Below are positions 14,905 to 27,100 of a DNA stretch of 64,000 nt, one piece after another. A program made the position numbers and the translations under genes. The first letter of the stretch is position 1; each line of letters opens with the position of its first letter. Origin of the DNA: Dirofilaria immitis (taxonomy: Eukaryota; Nematoda; Chromadorea; Rhabditida; Onchocercidae); contig JAKNDB010000087.1 of the NCBI GenBank assembly GCA_024305405.1, forward strand, positions 9,302,501-9,366,500, written 5' to 3'. The notes beneath the pieces were generated by a model. It saw only the letters and a list, made by a program, of their open reading frames with translations, was not told the origin of the DNA and searched no databases.

Positions 14905-17900
14905 TTAAGACTCGAAATAGGCCGACTTCAACCAATAAATAAAGTTTTGACTGGAACTACTACTTTGTACGCTTTCTGACCAACCAAACATTTCCGCCTC
15001 TAAAACACATAATAAATTTACCTAAAAGAATAACCGACGTTATAATCTAAAACAAGAAATTTCAAATTTTACAAATGAGAAAGAAAACAATACTATACCT
15101 TTGCAAATAAGAGGTTCCAAAATAAATGGTTTCATAATGTTTGCTTCCTGATTCATGCTGAAATCAAAAAAATATTGCTTCCTGATTCATGCTGAAATCA
15201 AAAAAATATGAAAGATGAGGAATGTATGGTACTATTACTGTATTTTTAAATTTCTCTTGCATGTAGGGTGTTTTGCAGTTCACCATTTGAATCATATTAT
15301 TATGAAAATTTGAAATGAAATATAGCGAGCGGTCCAGTAATAAAAAGAATACTAGCGAAGTAGTTGACCTTATTTCCCGTTAAAATGCACGTCGATGAAT
15401 TGTATGGTATAAGAATTTGCCTCGAAATTTAAAAGAACTAACCATTTATACCCTACGGTGCCATTAACTGCTGACTGCACAGGACTAGGAGATGATTGTT
15501 CCTGCAATTTTTTAGAAGATGCTTCAAGTTTCCTTCCTTTCTGTTCAGATTGAGCCAAGTTTTGACTCGACGCGTGTTGGTTAACTGGGGTTACCGTTTG
15601 ATTTGTGATCCTTCAATAATTATCGGCGCACAATACTAACAAAATTTCACAAATTATGTAAATTAGCGTAAGTTTCAAGCACTTCCAGAAATCAAATTTA
15701 AATTATATAATAAATGTAAAATTAGTTACTGAAATGGTGCGAAATTTTGGGGAATAAACTTAAAAACAAAAATATCAAAGCGATGCAAGAAATCAAACAT
15801 ATGATAAATTCTTACATTTCAGACCTTTCGTGCATGTTTCTCTGCCAGTTTCCTATCTCTCTAGTTGATGCTGACATACCTGGCCAATTTTTTCTCATGC
15901 GTAAATGATTTGTTTCACAGACATTTGGAATACAGAAACCGCCAGACGTTCGCTCAGGAATCAAATTATCATCAGATAGAGGCGATTTCGACATTTTCTG
16001 AGAATAGAGTGATAAATTCGGCCTGCATTCTATTGATTCTCTTCTTGACGAGGCAAATTTATCCTGATTGACTTCCGAAACAAGTACTTTGTTTGATTTC
16101 AAAGAAACAGGATAAGTACTAGAAGTTGCAACAAGACGATTATGACATGGGTTCTGCACACTTTTTACATCACCATGAGTTGCTTCTACTTCTTTAGGAG
16201 AAAGTCCAGAAATCTTTCTCATTTTATTTGATGCTTTCAAAAATCTTGTCCATAAAGTGATGAACTAGGAATCGAGACATCACAGAACATTTCCGTATCA
16301 CTATCATTATCAATTATATTTAAATCAGCAGGTATCTCATCTCTTTCCTTGATATCACCATTAATCACAACACTGGATAATTCCGTACCACTTTTAGAAA
16401 ACTGATAATTTAAAGGCAATTGGTTTTTAGTTACATGAATTTCAGAAAAGTCTGATTTCGATTTTTCGCTAAAATATGATGGCGTTTTTGGCAAAGTTGA
16501 TATGCTGGGACAGTTACGAATTGGGAAGATGAACATAACTGTTGATCTGTGACCATATCAATTGGAAAGTCAAGAGAAATGTGAGGATTGCGCGAGCAGA
16601 AACGCATTTCCGCTTTTTCGTATGGGACAATGGTCCTTGGGTTTGTAACCATCTTTCGACACTGTAACGAAATCTAACTTGATTAGTTCCACTTTTTAAT
16701 TCATCACCTTCATCTTCAAGCAATGTATTGCATGTGGACCTTGTTTTTCTCTCCAAATGTTTAGCACTTTCAATCTCATACACTGAAGATGTTTCTTTCT
16801 TTACAATTGATTTTAATGTTTCGTCTTTAGGCAACAGCAACGAAACCGACGACTGCTCTGGAATGTTCTCAACTAAAGTATAGTTCGCCATATTATTGGA
16901 TGACCGCTGCAATGTGCATTCCAAAAGATTGCTGAAATAAACGTGTACCAATCACTGAAAATTTCCTAGCTACGAATTCTAGAGGAACAAAATTCTCGCA
17001 CATAAAAAAAAAAACAGTAGTATCTGTGATTAAAAAAAAACTCACTCTCCAGCTGCTAATAAGGATGCTTTATTCGGCATATGTCGTTCAGTAAATTCGA
17101 AATCAGGAAAAACATACTTCTTGCAAAGCATGAAAAAGTTGAACCTACAAATAGGGTAATAGTAAGCAATACAGAGAGAAAAGAAATTAGGTTTTTTATT
17201 TGCAAAGTATCGATAAAAAAATGGATCTTTTCCAATTTTTTAAAGCATAAATTTGTACTCAGTGATATTTTCAAGAAAAATAAAATTTCCAGTATGTTAA
17301 ATAATAAGTGATGATTAAATGATATGACAAAAGAAATATGATTACAAAAATTACTATCTTATTAATGATGAGTATTATGCAATAGTAAACAGTATAAAAG
17401 TTGATACACTCATAAACTTAAATTCAGAGACTAATTAATTCCAGAGAATTTGCATTGAGAAACAAACTTACACAGCTTTGTGGGCAGCAAAAGAGAACAA
17501 CTTTTGGCCTGACACTGCTCTGTATATTTCAGTTCAGAATGAAAATCACAAGTTATCGAATCAAAAAACACAGCATGATGCCATGGTTCATTCATTTCTG
17601 TTGCGACATCAGATTTAATTTCATCACTTACAGAAACATCATGTACTGTTGCATAGATAGCCATAAAATAATCTTCCAAAGTTGCAAAACGTGTTTCAAT
17701 ACGAGCTAAAACTGAACTAAGTTAACTAAAAAATCATACTGGTGGAATGTGCTACTTGACACTGAAAAATATCAAATTAGCTCTGTCAACTATCAAAAAT
17801 TTTTATTTAATTAACTACTCATAAAAGAGAAAACTTTAAATTCAATAAATTAGATCTATTTTTCATCTGATTTTCAAATAAACATTTATGGAACAAATTT

Positions 17901-20417
17901 AAAAAGGACAGATTTCATCTTTTTTCTTTGTAATGAGAGATTTAAATGACTAATATTTCCCAGTCACGGTTTGACAAAAGGTAAATGTAATGTTCTAAAA
18001 TATATATAGTAATCACTAAAAAGCAAAATAAAATCCAGATTTTATGAATGAAAAATAAAAGCCTACAAAATGATTTTTCGTTTGCGTGTACAAAAGAGCA
18101 TCAAATGATCCAACCACTGTATTCCAATCTTTGGAAAGCAACAAAATTTTCATACCATGACCATCTATCTTTGTAAATGCCTTTATCTCATTCCAAATTT
18201 GAGTATAATCAAATCGAACATTTGCAGACATTTTATCGGAATCCATCAGTAATCCAGTTATTTGCTCTAAATTATAATCACATAAATATTATGCTCAGCA
18301 TTCTCAGCACCTCAAACTTTAAAGTTCGTTTAATGGAAATGAAGGAATACCATTTTCTTCAGCCTCTGTTTTAGAGTTTTCGTGCACTATTCCATTTTTT
18401 GCAAAGCCTAAGATATAGTGACGATGATCATAAATTCCATGCTTGATACTGAATTTTAGTACTGAAATTTCGGATGGTATCATCCGCTCATTATAACTGT
18501 CTTCATAGTAAACATTAGCCATCACAACTATAATCTCCGATTCATAAAAAAATCCTTCTTGCTTTCCTGCTCTGCAACGAGAAAATATTATCATTCTAAC
18601 ATTACCGCAAGTTTAAAGATAAATAGTTGCAAATAATTCAAATGAAACAGGTGAATCAAATTTTTATAATAAATTTCATCATATTTTAATATTACTAAAT
18701 CATCGAAATTTCGTTTTAATAAATAGATTATTTCCTTACAAAAGAACCTTTTCGTGCAAATTTCCATTGGTAGCGATCGATGAAATCTCTTCGATCATTT
18801 TCACGCTTTCCTTCAAAATCGTCATCAATTCCGGCAAAATACTGAAAAATTACAACACACCGTAGAAAAATAATATCGGACTACAAAACTCCAAAAGACC
18901 AAATCGCGATATCATGCTCGAAAATTAAGCATACAGAAGGAAAAATATTGTACTTATATAATAAAAACTGCAGTTATGATTAGTGATTATGGACAACACT
19001 TATCATTCGATACAAATCTTCGTTTCCAATGAGAATTGAGCCAGTTAAGACACATAGAAGAAATATTTCATTTTTAAACTTTATAAAAATGCACTTTACG
19101 CGAATATTGATCAACTTCATCGTAACGGCCTGAGGATGGCATAATTTTTGACGGCTTTAATTTTCGGAAGGTATGAGATCGTGCAAAAACCATTCGCTTA
19201 AAAAAATAACATTGCAGTTGAAATAATCCGTAAAATTTCGAAGTGTCTATAAAGATTTAACATATGAACAATGTATGCTACATAGTGCACAAATTGAATG
19301 GATAACTTTACATTTGAGCTAATGTTCTTCTGATCTAAATCAAAATTTTGGAAGACAAATTAATATCTATACTGAGTCGAAATAAAAAAAAAGGAAAGGA
19401 AAAAAGGACTTAATCACAAATTAATGTATGCAATACATCCCTAAGTGATGCTAGGATTAAAAATTTCAAAAAATTACTTCATCGGCAAGATGTTTTCTTC
19501 GACAACATTCAAGCCGCCTATTTAGCCTTGCTTCTGACTTATTATATTCTTTCGCCCTTTTATTCCATTCTTCCTTCGCTTCGCAACTCAATTTCTATAT
19601 AATCACAGCCATTATCATTACAGATTAAGATAACCTTGGGCACAATACACATATGAATTACATATATGTCTAATTAAGTCATTCTTTATTATATTTCGCG
19701 ATGTTTTCTTTGTAAGAAGTAGTTTTATTATTAATTTTAATACTATTCTTTTTCTCTTATTCAAAATTGAAAGTAGATAACAAAATTAAGAGCTTGCAGC
19801 ATCAAAATATCATAATAAATAATCTAATTGATACTATAGACGATGGTTTTTATATCTAGGATGCAAAAAACGCATAGAAAAATTCTCTCCTAATTTGCTA
19901 ATTTTGCTCAATACCATTTTTTATTCATTCAATGAGTTCGTATATTTTTTCGAGCAGTCAGAAAGTTTAATTAAAAATTTTACTGAGGCAAAAAATAAAT
20001 AAATCCTTCGCTTTAGATTTAAAGTCAAAAGATGATGAAGTTTACTGTGTATGCTATGACAGAAGCATAGTAGATGATTCTACTGTGATCGAAGTGATCC
20101 TATGGATAAGAAATATCTCACACTATAAGATACACTGATGAGCACTGATGAGGTGACGCGTATTTATAATTTATAATAGTGTGAATAACAGCAACAAATC
20201 ACAAAGTAAAATGGCTGATCGTGTTATCAACTCATCAGTGCTGCTAGTGATTAATACTCGATAATAAAATTAAACATACTTCCCAGTAAGGCTGTCCAAA
20301 ATTTATCAAATCCACTGTTTTAATTCGTTCAGCTGATTGCTGTTGCAGTTTCGGTCGAATGAAATATTTCAGAAACATTGAAAAACCGGACTGTCTATCG
20401 CTCATACCTTTTACCAT
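14905..20417 (-). CDS. MAEL: HMG-box and Maelstrom-domain protein
   Basis: Exons 20417-20280 and 19594-19478 join in phase and encode an N-terminal HMG box (SGFSMFLKYF, QPYWE, then KEEWNKRAKEYNKSEARL). The Maelstrom domain follows. IPSEISVLKFSIKHGI is near 18480-18430. FDYTQIWNEIKAF and KILLLSKDW lie in the exon around 18240-18060. Exon 17705 to ~17473 carries ATLEDYFMAIY and a TCDFH...EQC motif. The ECHC residues of the family are all present: Glu near 18471, Cys near 17550, His near 17541, Cys near 17514. KKYVFPDFEFTERHMP follows near 17140-17080. Maelstrom proteins act in germline piRNA/transposon silencing in animals and have a DnaQ-like fold. The tail (16950-15810, then exons near 15600-15370, 15155-15090 and one ending at TAA 14905) is low in recognisable motifs and changes frame about three times; I include it with less confidence. 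The splice choice at 18850-18740 is ambiguous. The start is the first ATG of the HMG exon; an upstream exon is possible. Confidence 0.7.
15141..15208. repeat. 34-bp tandem duplication
   Basis: Two exact adjacent copies of a 34-bp unit beginning TTGCTTCCTGATTCATGCTG. The unit spans the acceptor side and first codons of a probable tail exon of the Maelstrom-type gene on the minus strand, so the acceptor sequence is duplicated. Confidence 0.85.
20080..20260. repeat. Small inverted-repeat cluster in intron 1
   Basis: A stretch with CACTGATGAG twice in tandem, its complement CTCATCAGTG about 90 bases later, and a TCACACTAT/ATAGTGTGA pair between them. It could form nested hairpins or be the remnant of a small element. 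It lies in the first intron of the Maelstrom-type gene. Confidence 0.4.
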
Positions 20418-21112
20418 CACGCTTTTTTGTTGTTTAGCTGATAATAAATTTCTTTCTAAAATATAAGTAAAATCAGGAGGATTTTCATAATGATAAGCTA
20501 AAGGAATATATGTTGCACATATATCATCAGCACAACAAAGAAATGTTTCAGATTTTCAAACAAATAGAACTTAAATTTAATTTAAATTTCTGCAATTAAA
20601 ACACTCGCATCCCGTTCAGGACACCACTCCATCAGCATTTTTAACCAGAAACAGACAACCCTGGCCCGAGAAAGAAAAAACAAACCACGACAAAACGATC
20701 TCGAAAATCGGGAGAGAATTGAAATCGGCAGAGAAATAATGTGGTCGCGTTGAAAATTTGAGACTCAGAATGCAAAATAGCACACCGCAGAGATGGTGGA
20801 TTTGGATGGTTGGTATGTTCGCCAAGCGATCTGTTATTTAAAACTTTTAGGAAATAGAATAATGAGCTAATTTGACGATTGAGACTTTTATATTGGATGA
20901 GTAGGTCATACTGTTTTACTGAACTTTTTACGTGATATTTGAATTAAATTCATATATTTCAGAAAAGGGAAAGGTTTATCTATTTCATCAGTATAGAAAG
21001 AATTTATTTTCGCATAAAATATATCGTCAGTTTTTCACTTGTAATTTTGTAATTTTACATCAGAAGCAAACTTTTCTATCAATTAATATGATGTTTCTAA
21101 CTTTTTAGACTG
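20418..21112. promoter_or_regulatory. Shared upstream region of divergent MAEL-type and INTS8 genes
   Basis: About 700 bp between two divergent starts. It includes a locally GC-richer block (about 20600-20830) unlike the surrounding AT-rich DNA, a plausible bidirectional promoter or 5' exon region. No TATA box or defined motif is claimed. A 69-residue open frame here (minus strand) resembles no family I know and may be chance. Confidence 0.4.
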
Positions 21113-24100
21113 ATGAATAATTTAAATTTTCTTCGTGAAGAACCACCATTAAATTGGCTAGATTATTTTGTTGATCGAAAGAAATTTGATAAATTTTTGA
21201 AGTCCGAGAAATCAGGTAAGAATTTGATTAATTAAGCAAGGCATTTATTCAAATCTTTTTGCAGTATTCATTTCTCTTTTCAGCAAATGAAAATAGCAGT
21301 AATAGATAACATATCAAATTTTAAAATATCTGAATTTTTATTTGGTTTTACGTTGCCTTTTTAATCATTGATAATGTATGTTTCTTTGCTTAAAAGAAAA
21401 GTATTCGTTCATGTGTATAATTCCAAAGATACTATTTTTATTAAAAAGTACTTATATATAAGGAGCATTTGTTGTCTTCAATTCTATATCAAAAATATTG
21501 GTTTTTTTGTGCCATTCTGCATTGAAGATATTCATTTCTCATGATTTTACATACATCATATTTTTCCTTGTTAAAACTCTCGGAACAAATATTCGTATTC
21601 GCATGTAAAATTTATCCTGCCCAAATTTTAACTAAATATCCAGTTTTTTCGCTAATTAGATTATCGATTACTCGAGATTGAATAACTTTTAAAAATGCTT
21701 TTTAGCATCTTTTACTAGAGCTGAATCTACTTTAGGCATTTATCACATCATTGCCTTAACACCGTTGAGTGATTGCATTCCATATTTCAATCCAGTAATC
21801 GAAATTGATAAAACGATTTATATGAAATTCGAAATTCTGATGATTTAATTAAAAAGACATTATGCATATTTATGAAAAAGAAGTTTTATTTATAAAAATA
21901 AGCTGAAACTTTTTGAGATTCTAAGCAGTTCTCTGCATTGGCAAACCAGTTTACAGAACAGGCTATGTCAATTGACAAAGAATGTGATACATTAGTTCGC
22001 AAAGAATACGATGAAGGTTTTTGTTTTGGATTGCATTTTTTACAAATACTGCTGTAGAGAGGGATTATTCAGAATAGCAATGTATGATAAGAAAGACACG
22101 GTTAAGTTACTTCTATTCAGTTTTTACCTAGATCGGCTAGATAGAACCTAGAAGATGAATTAAATAATAAAAAAAAATAAATCTTATTGTGGACTGAGAC
22201 GAATTATTTTAAATAGCGCTTTTTTGCAAATGAAATATATTATTTCAGAAGATTTAGCATATAACAGATGTAAGTCAGCTCAATTATGGATTTGTGCTCT
22301 ATCTTGCTTTGCATCAGTCAATTGGAATCTCGACCTTATGAAGCAATGGTACATTTTTAATGGAATTATAACTTCTTTTCTTTTCGTCTTGAAATTTTAT
22401 TGAGCATATGTTAATATCGGAAAATTATGCAGTTTACCAAATGTACTGATTAAAGTAGGGACTCAGTTGTTAATTCATAATTCAAAAATATAGGCGGTTG
22501 ATTTGTCTGAATATCTTAAATAATGGAATTATAAAATTACTGCTCTGATTCTTTTTTTTTATAGGAGAGAGTTATGATGTTGGTAAAGTATGGATGATTA
22601 TAACTTATTCTAACAGAATTTAAATATATTAGATATGCTGATTATTTGTAGAATAATGTTTCTTAATCAGTTATTTAATTTTCTTTTCAGTTGCAATATC
22701 ATATCTATGAAAGCTCTCCTAAATCGACTTATAGAATTTTGTTATCCGACGAAAGCAATAGTATGTTCATCTTTTTGATTCTTTCTCTTTATTTGAAACG
22801 AATAATTTCGGTCGATATTTCTCGATTTTAAGAATTCGAATGATGATATATTACTGGTACTGTCAGAACTTCATGCAGAATCGAAAGTTGAATTTGAAAA
22901 GCCAGAACAGCTTTTTGCATGTTGGTTATACGCTACGTGGTTGCTTAAAGTAGATGTCGATGGGCGTTTTCCTGAAACTATTGCAAAACCAACTGTCAGC
23001 AATCCGTAAGCATTCCTCTGTTGTTTTCAATAAATAGAATAATTAACATAACTGCAAAGTTATGGATAGTTATATTATTAATACATTTGAAATTAGCATC
23101 CTTATTTTTGTTTAAAACTTAAAATAATATTTATTTTATCTCATTAAATAATCCAATAAAAATCTAACATTTTTTCTTTCAACAATTCAATTTGCATTTT
23201 TTTCAATTTTCATGGTAACAATATAGAATATTTTGTATACTTCATCAATTATTTTAAAGATTATTGAATATCTGGCATATTTTCATCCTGTATGTACTTC
23301 ACTTCAATAGCAAAATGAGATTAAAAATTTTGACGAACATATATCGCATAGTGCTAATATTTACTAGATTTTAATCATTTTCAATAAATTAACGGAATTA
23401 CTGGAGTAAAGAATTGTGCATGTTTTGTTCTTTTTTTAGATTGAATCAATTCGATGCAAATCTCATGCAAGCAGAACAATTCAAAAATTGTACTGCTGAG
23501 GTTAGTATTTTATTTAACAGTGTAGGAAGTAACATGTAAATTAGTTCAAATGTAATGAGCCATAGATACAGTTTTTGCATTTATTCCTGTTATTATTATT
23601 CGTAATAACATTAAAAAGTTTCCAAAAATAAAGATTATTTGTTTGTTTTACAGTTACGGCGATGTGTTGAAAGTGCAGAAAAGCTTTTGAAAAGAATATT
23701 AGAAAATAATCGTAAAGTGCATATGATTATACCTACGAAAGATTGCTTTTTGGAGGCTTTGTCAAAAGTTTGCCTTTTTAAGCTTTTTTATAAAAATGAA
23801 AATAACCCATAATTACTTCTGCGGCTGGAATATACGGTTGATGTAATATTTTGTAACTAATGAAGTATTTCAAAAGCAAGCAATTACGTATATCGTTTAG
23901 TAATATTTGGATTGCTGAGGTATTTAAAGAAATATTACTTTTGAGTTTTATACCATTAATAGAATAGTTCATTCAATTTAGTTTCTACCAAAATTATTAT
24001 GAAATGTTTAATTGACATCGAATATTTATTGAAAGTAGTGCTCAAAAAATTGTATTTATCAGGTGATTAGTGCATTATTTGTGAAAGTCTTTTGCACTTC

Positions 24101-27100
24101 AGGAGCCGAATTTAACTATTGACAGTATTTTAAATTCGGGAAATATGAGCACGGCTTCGATTCCAGTTCTTAATTTCCAAATGTCAAATATGCGATTAGA
24201 CCACAATGGTTTGACGTTGACGGTAGTAAATATTCATCAATTTCTGTATTTTTCGCTTTTTCTTTAAAATAAAGCAATGGCCCATATATTCGAATGTATT
24301 TTAAGGTTTTATATTCATTAATGTGCAGTCATTTCGCTGCTGGAAAAGTACACGAAGCAAGAAATGATTTGGAAAGGGTATTATTTCAGTATGATTTTAA
24401 TTATATTTGGCGAGATAGCAATAAAAATAAGAAAAAAAAACAAGTGTATTAAAAACTTGAAAAGTTTTCAAGAATTTTGGAGACAATTTTTAGCTTAAGT
24501 TATAAAAACGCAGATAATTGTATCTTTTGCGGCTATTTATTGTAATGGTGCCTTATGTCGTATATTGGAAATTGTATGAAACTTATGTATGAGAATATGA
24601 TAACACAAAATAATATCAAAACTAATGCAAGAATGTTTCAATAGCTTTTATATTCAAATTACAGATTGTGAAGAATTGGCCCAAATGCAAGAAAGGATTA
24701 ATGAATAATGTTGTGCTTGGTATAAATGAAAATGATCTAGCCGGTTATTGTGAAGCGTACTGCATTACGCATTCTTTTTATAATTCCATCCCACGTTTCG
24801 AAAATGAATTAATGTTTGAGGCAGTCAGTGAAAAGGTTTATATTTTTTCATTTCAAATAGATTTAAATTTGAACTAACATATGGAATTGAAATCAAATGG
24901 GTTTTCAAATTTTATTTAAATGTTCGATCTAGGTAATAATATGGATTTTAAAAATAGTTGCTTTCATTCAGACGTTAGATATTTTGGATAATTGTTCATT
25001 AGTACATCGTTTGGAGTGCCAAAGAGTTGCTTGTACATCAGAATCTGCACTCATGAATGACATTTTGGCCGAAAATATTGTTTCGAGTACAACAACGATT
25101 TTCCGGCTACCTTAAACACCTTAACGAAATTGGCAGCAAACAAACCAGCTCTCTCTCATTTGATTACGGTATCCTATTTTCCGTCAAGTTTAAAATCAAC
25201 TTTCAATATCTAAAGTGTAAGTTTGCTTCCTTCCTATGAACGCTTATCTCAAAATTTAGAGAGGCGAGGGAAAGGAGAAAGGAGAGGGGAAATGAGGAAA
25301 AGAAATGAGTTTGATTTGTTTGTCAGTAATATTTTGAATCAATATTCTCATAAAACTTCATAGATCTGTTTGCGGTTGATGAAAAGAAGAACAAAATCAC
25401 AAGTAATGAAGGAAGTGATACAATTTTTATGTACCAAAATACCAAATTTTGCCGAAGAATTTAAAAATGTGAGTAGCTTTGAAAATTTTACATGTAAAAT
25501 TTATGCTAGATAATTTTTGTCTGCTTATATGAAGAATAAAAATTCAGTTTGTCGTTAATTTTATTAAGGTGAGTCCTGATTGTGCTAAGGAATGCCTTGG
25601 AAATTTCAATGACATTTCGCGAAGACCAATTCATCCCTTACCAAACGTTGCTACCATTAAAGGTGAGTAATTTTCCGGCCATTCTGAATAATTTTTTCAA
25701 GAATGGTGAAGTCTTTAATCTGAATACAAACTCATTTTTTCATCATAAAACTGTATTCTTTTATCTTTACCATCCTGAAATAAAATTTACAAATAGATAA
25801 TAATTATTTCAAGAATTTTTAAATGGTGGCACGGATGTTTGGCGCCTGATTGTTTCGTTTGATATGAACGAAATTAAATCGTTATTTGCTAAAATGACCG
25901 GAAAAATGACTGTTCCACATCGCGTAAGTGTTTTTAAATATTTTTTTCTTAACAGCAGTACATAAATGGGAAATAAACTTCAAACTACATAAAAATATTT
26001 CTTTTTAGTTTCGAATTAGTAGAATGATTGGTGATGTTATGTCAGCAGCCGCTTCGCAAGTGAATTTTGAACACATCAACCTTCTTTTAGGCAAATTAGA
26101 ACAGCTAGCAGTTATTGGGGTAATACTTTTTCTTTTCTTGTGAGATTTTATTTTTGAATTATTTCGAAAATTACTAGTTAAATTTGCTTTGTAATTGCTA
26201 GAAATTCAGAATTTAAAACATTTTAAGGATGGAGCTCAATGGCGTACATTTTGCAATGATTGTGTGAAGGAAATGGGACCATTGGGAAAAATTCAAGAAA
26301 TACAAGTACGATTTGCTTTTGATGCTGTTCGAGTTCAGGTATATTTTGTTAAAATATTATGGTTTTTAAAAGACGTCAGAGATTTTTTAAGTGGATAAGT
26401 GGATCCATCAATGCTTTTTTACGTTCCAAAATAAATGCATAACGTATAAATAATTTTAGTAATGAATTAGCAATGAAATTTCGAAAGTACTGAATCCGCG
26501 CTTAAAACGAATATACTTATTATACTAAAAAGCCACCGAGCAAAAATCTTATGAATGCAAATCAAATATAATAAATACACCACAACCCTATTTTAGTGCT
26601 GCTACTATGATTATTGCTATTCCAAGGGCTGTTAAGATTTTTAATTGGTTGGGAACTTTTTTGGTCCTCATCAAAAATTCAACCTCTTTGATGTTGAACT
26701 TATAGTTTTATTTTTCTTTTTACTATTGGTGGGTTGAGTGGAATAATTTTAAGTTCTCCTTTATCTGTTCTTTTACTGAGGAAACTTTTATTATAGGACT
26801 TCATTGAAAGGTCATTAGTAGGGATACTCCTTCCTATTCTTATCGTCGTGTTGGTTATGGTTATTATTTTCTTGGGAATGGATTTTATAAAGTTTTTTTC
26901 TTTTACTATTTTTATTATTTTAAAATTACTCCGGAGTTAACAGGGTTGTAGACATATAAATAGTTTTTATATTAGTGTGCTGCGCTACCTTAACTTTCAG
27001 CTCTCAAAATTATTCAGAATCGAGCTCGGAACTTGTAATATAAATTAAAGATTCATTGCTAAAATTATTTATACGTTATGCGTTTTGTATTTGGTTATAA

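Noticed and set aside
20616..20825. 69-codon frame as first exon of the Maelstrom-type gene
   Set aside because: No splice phase or motif links it to the HMG exon; it may be upstream regulatory or 5' UTR sequence.
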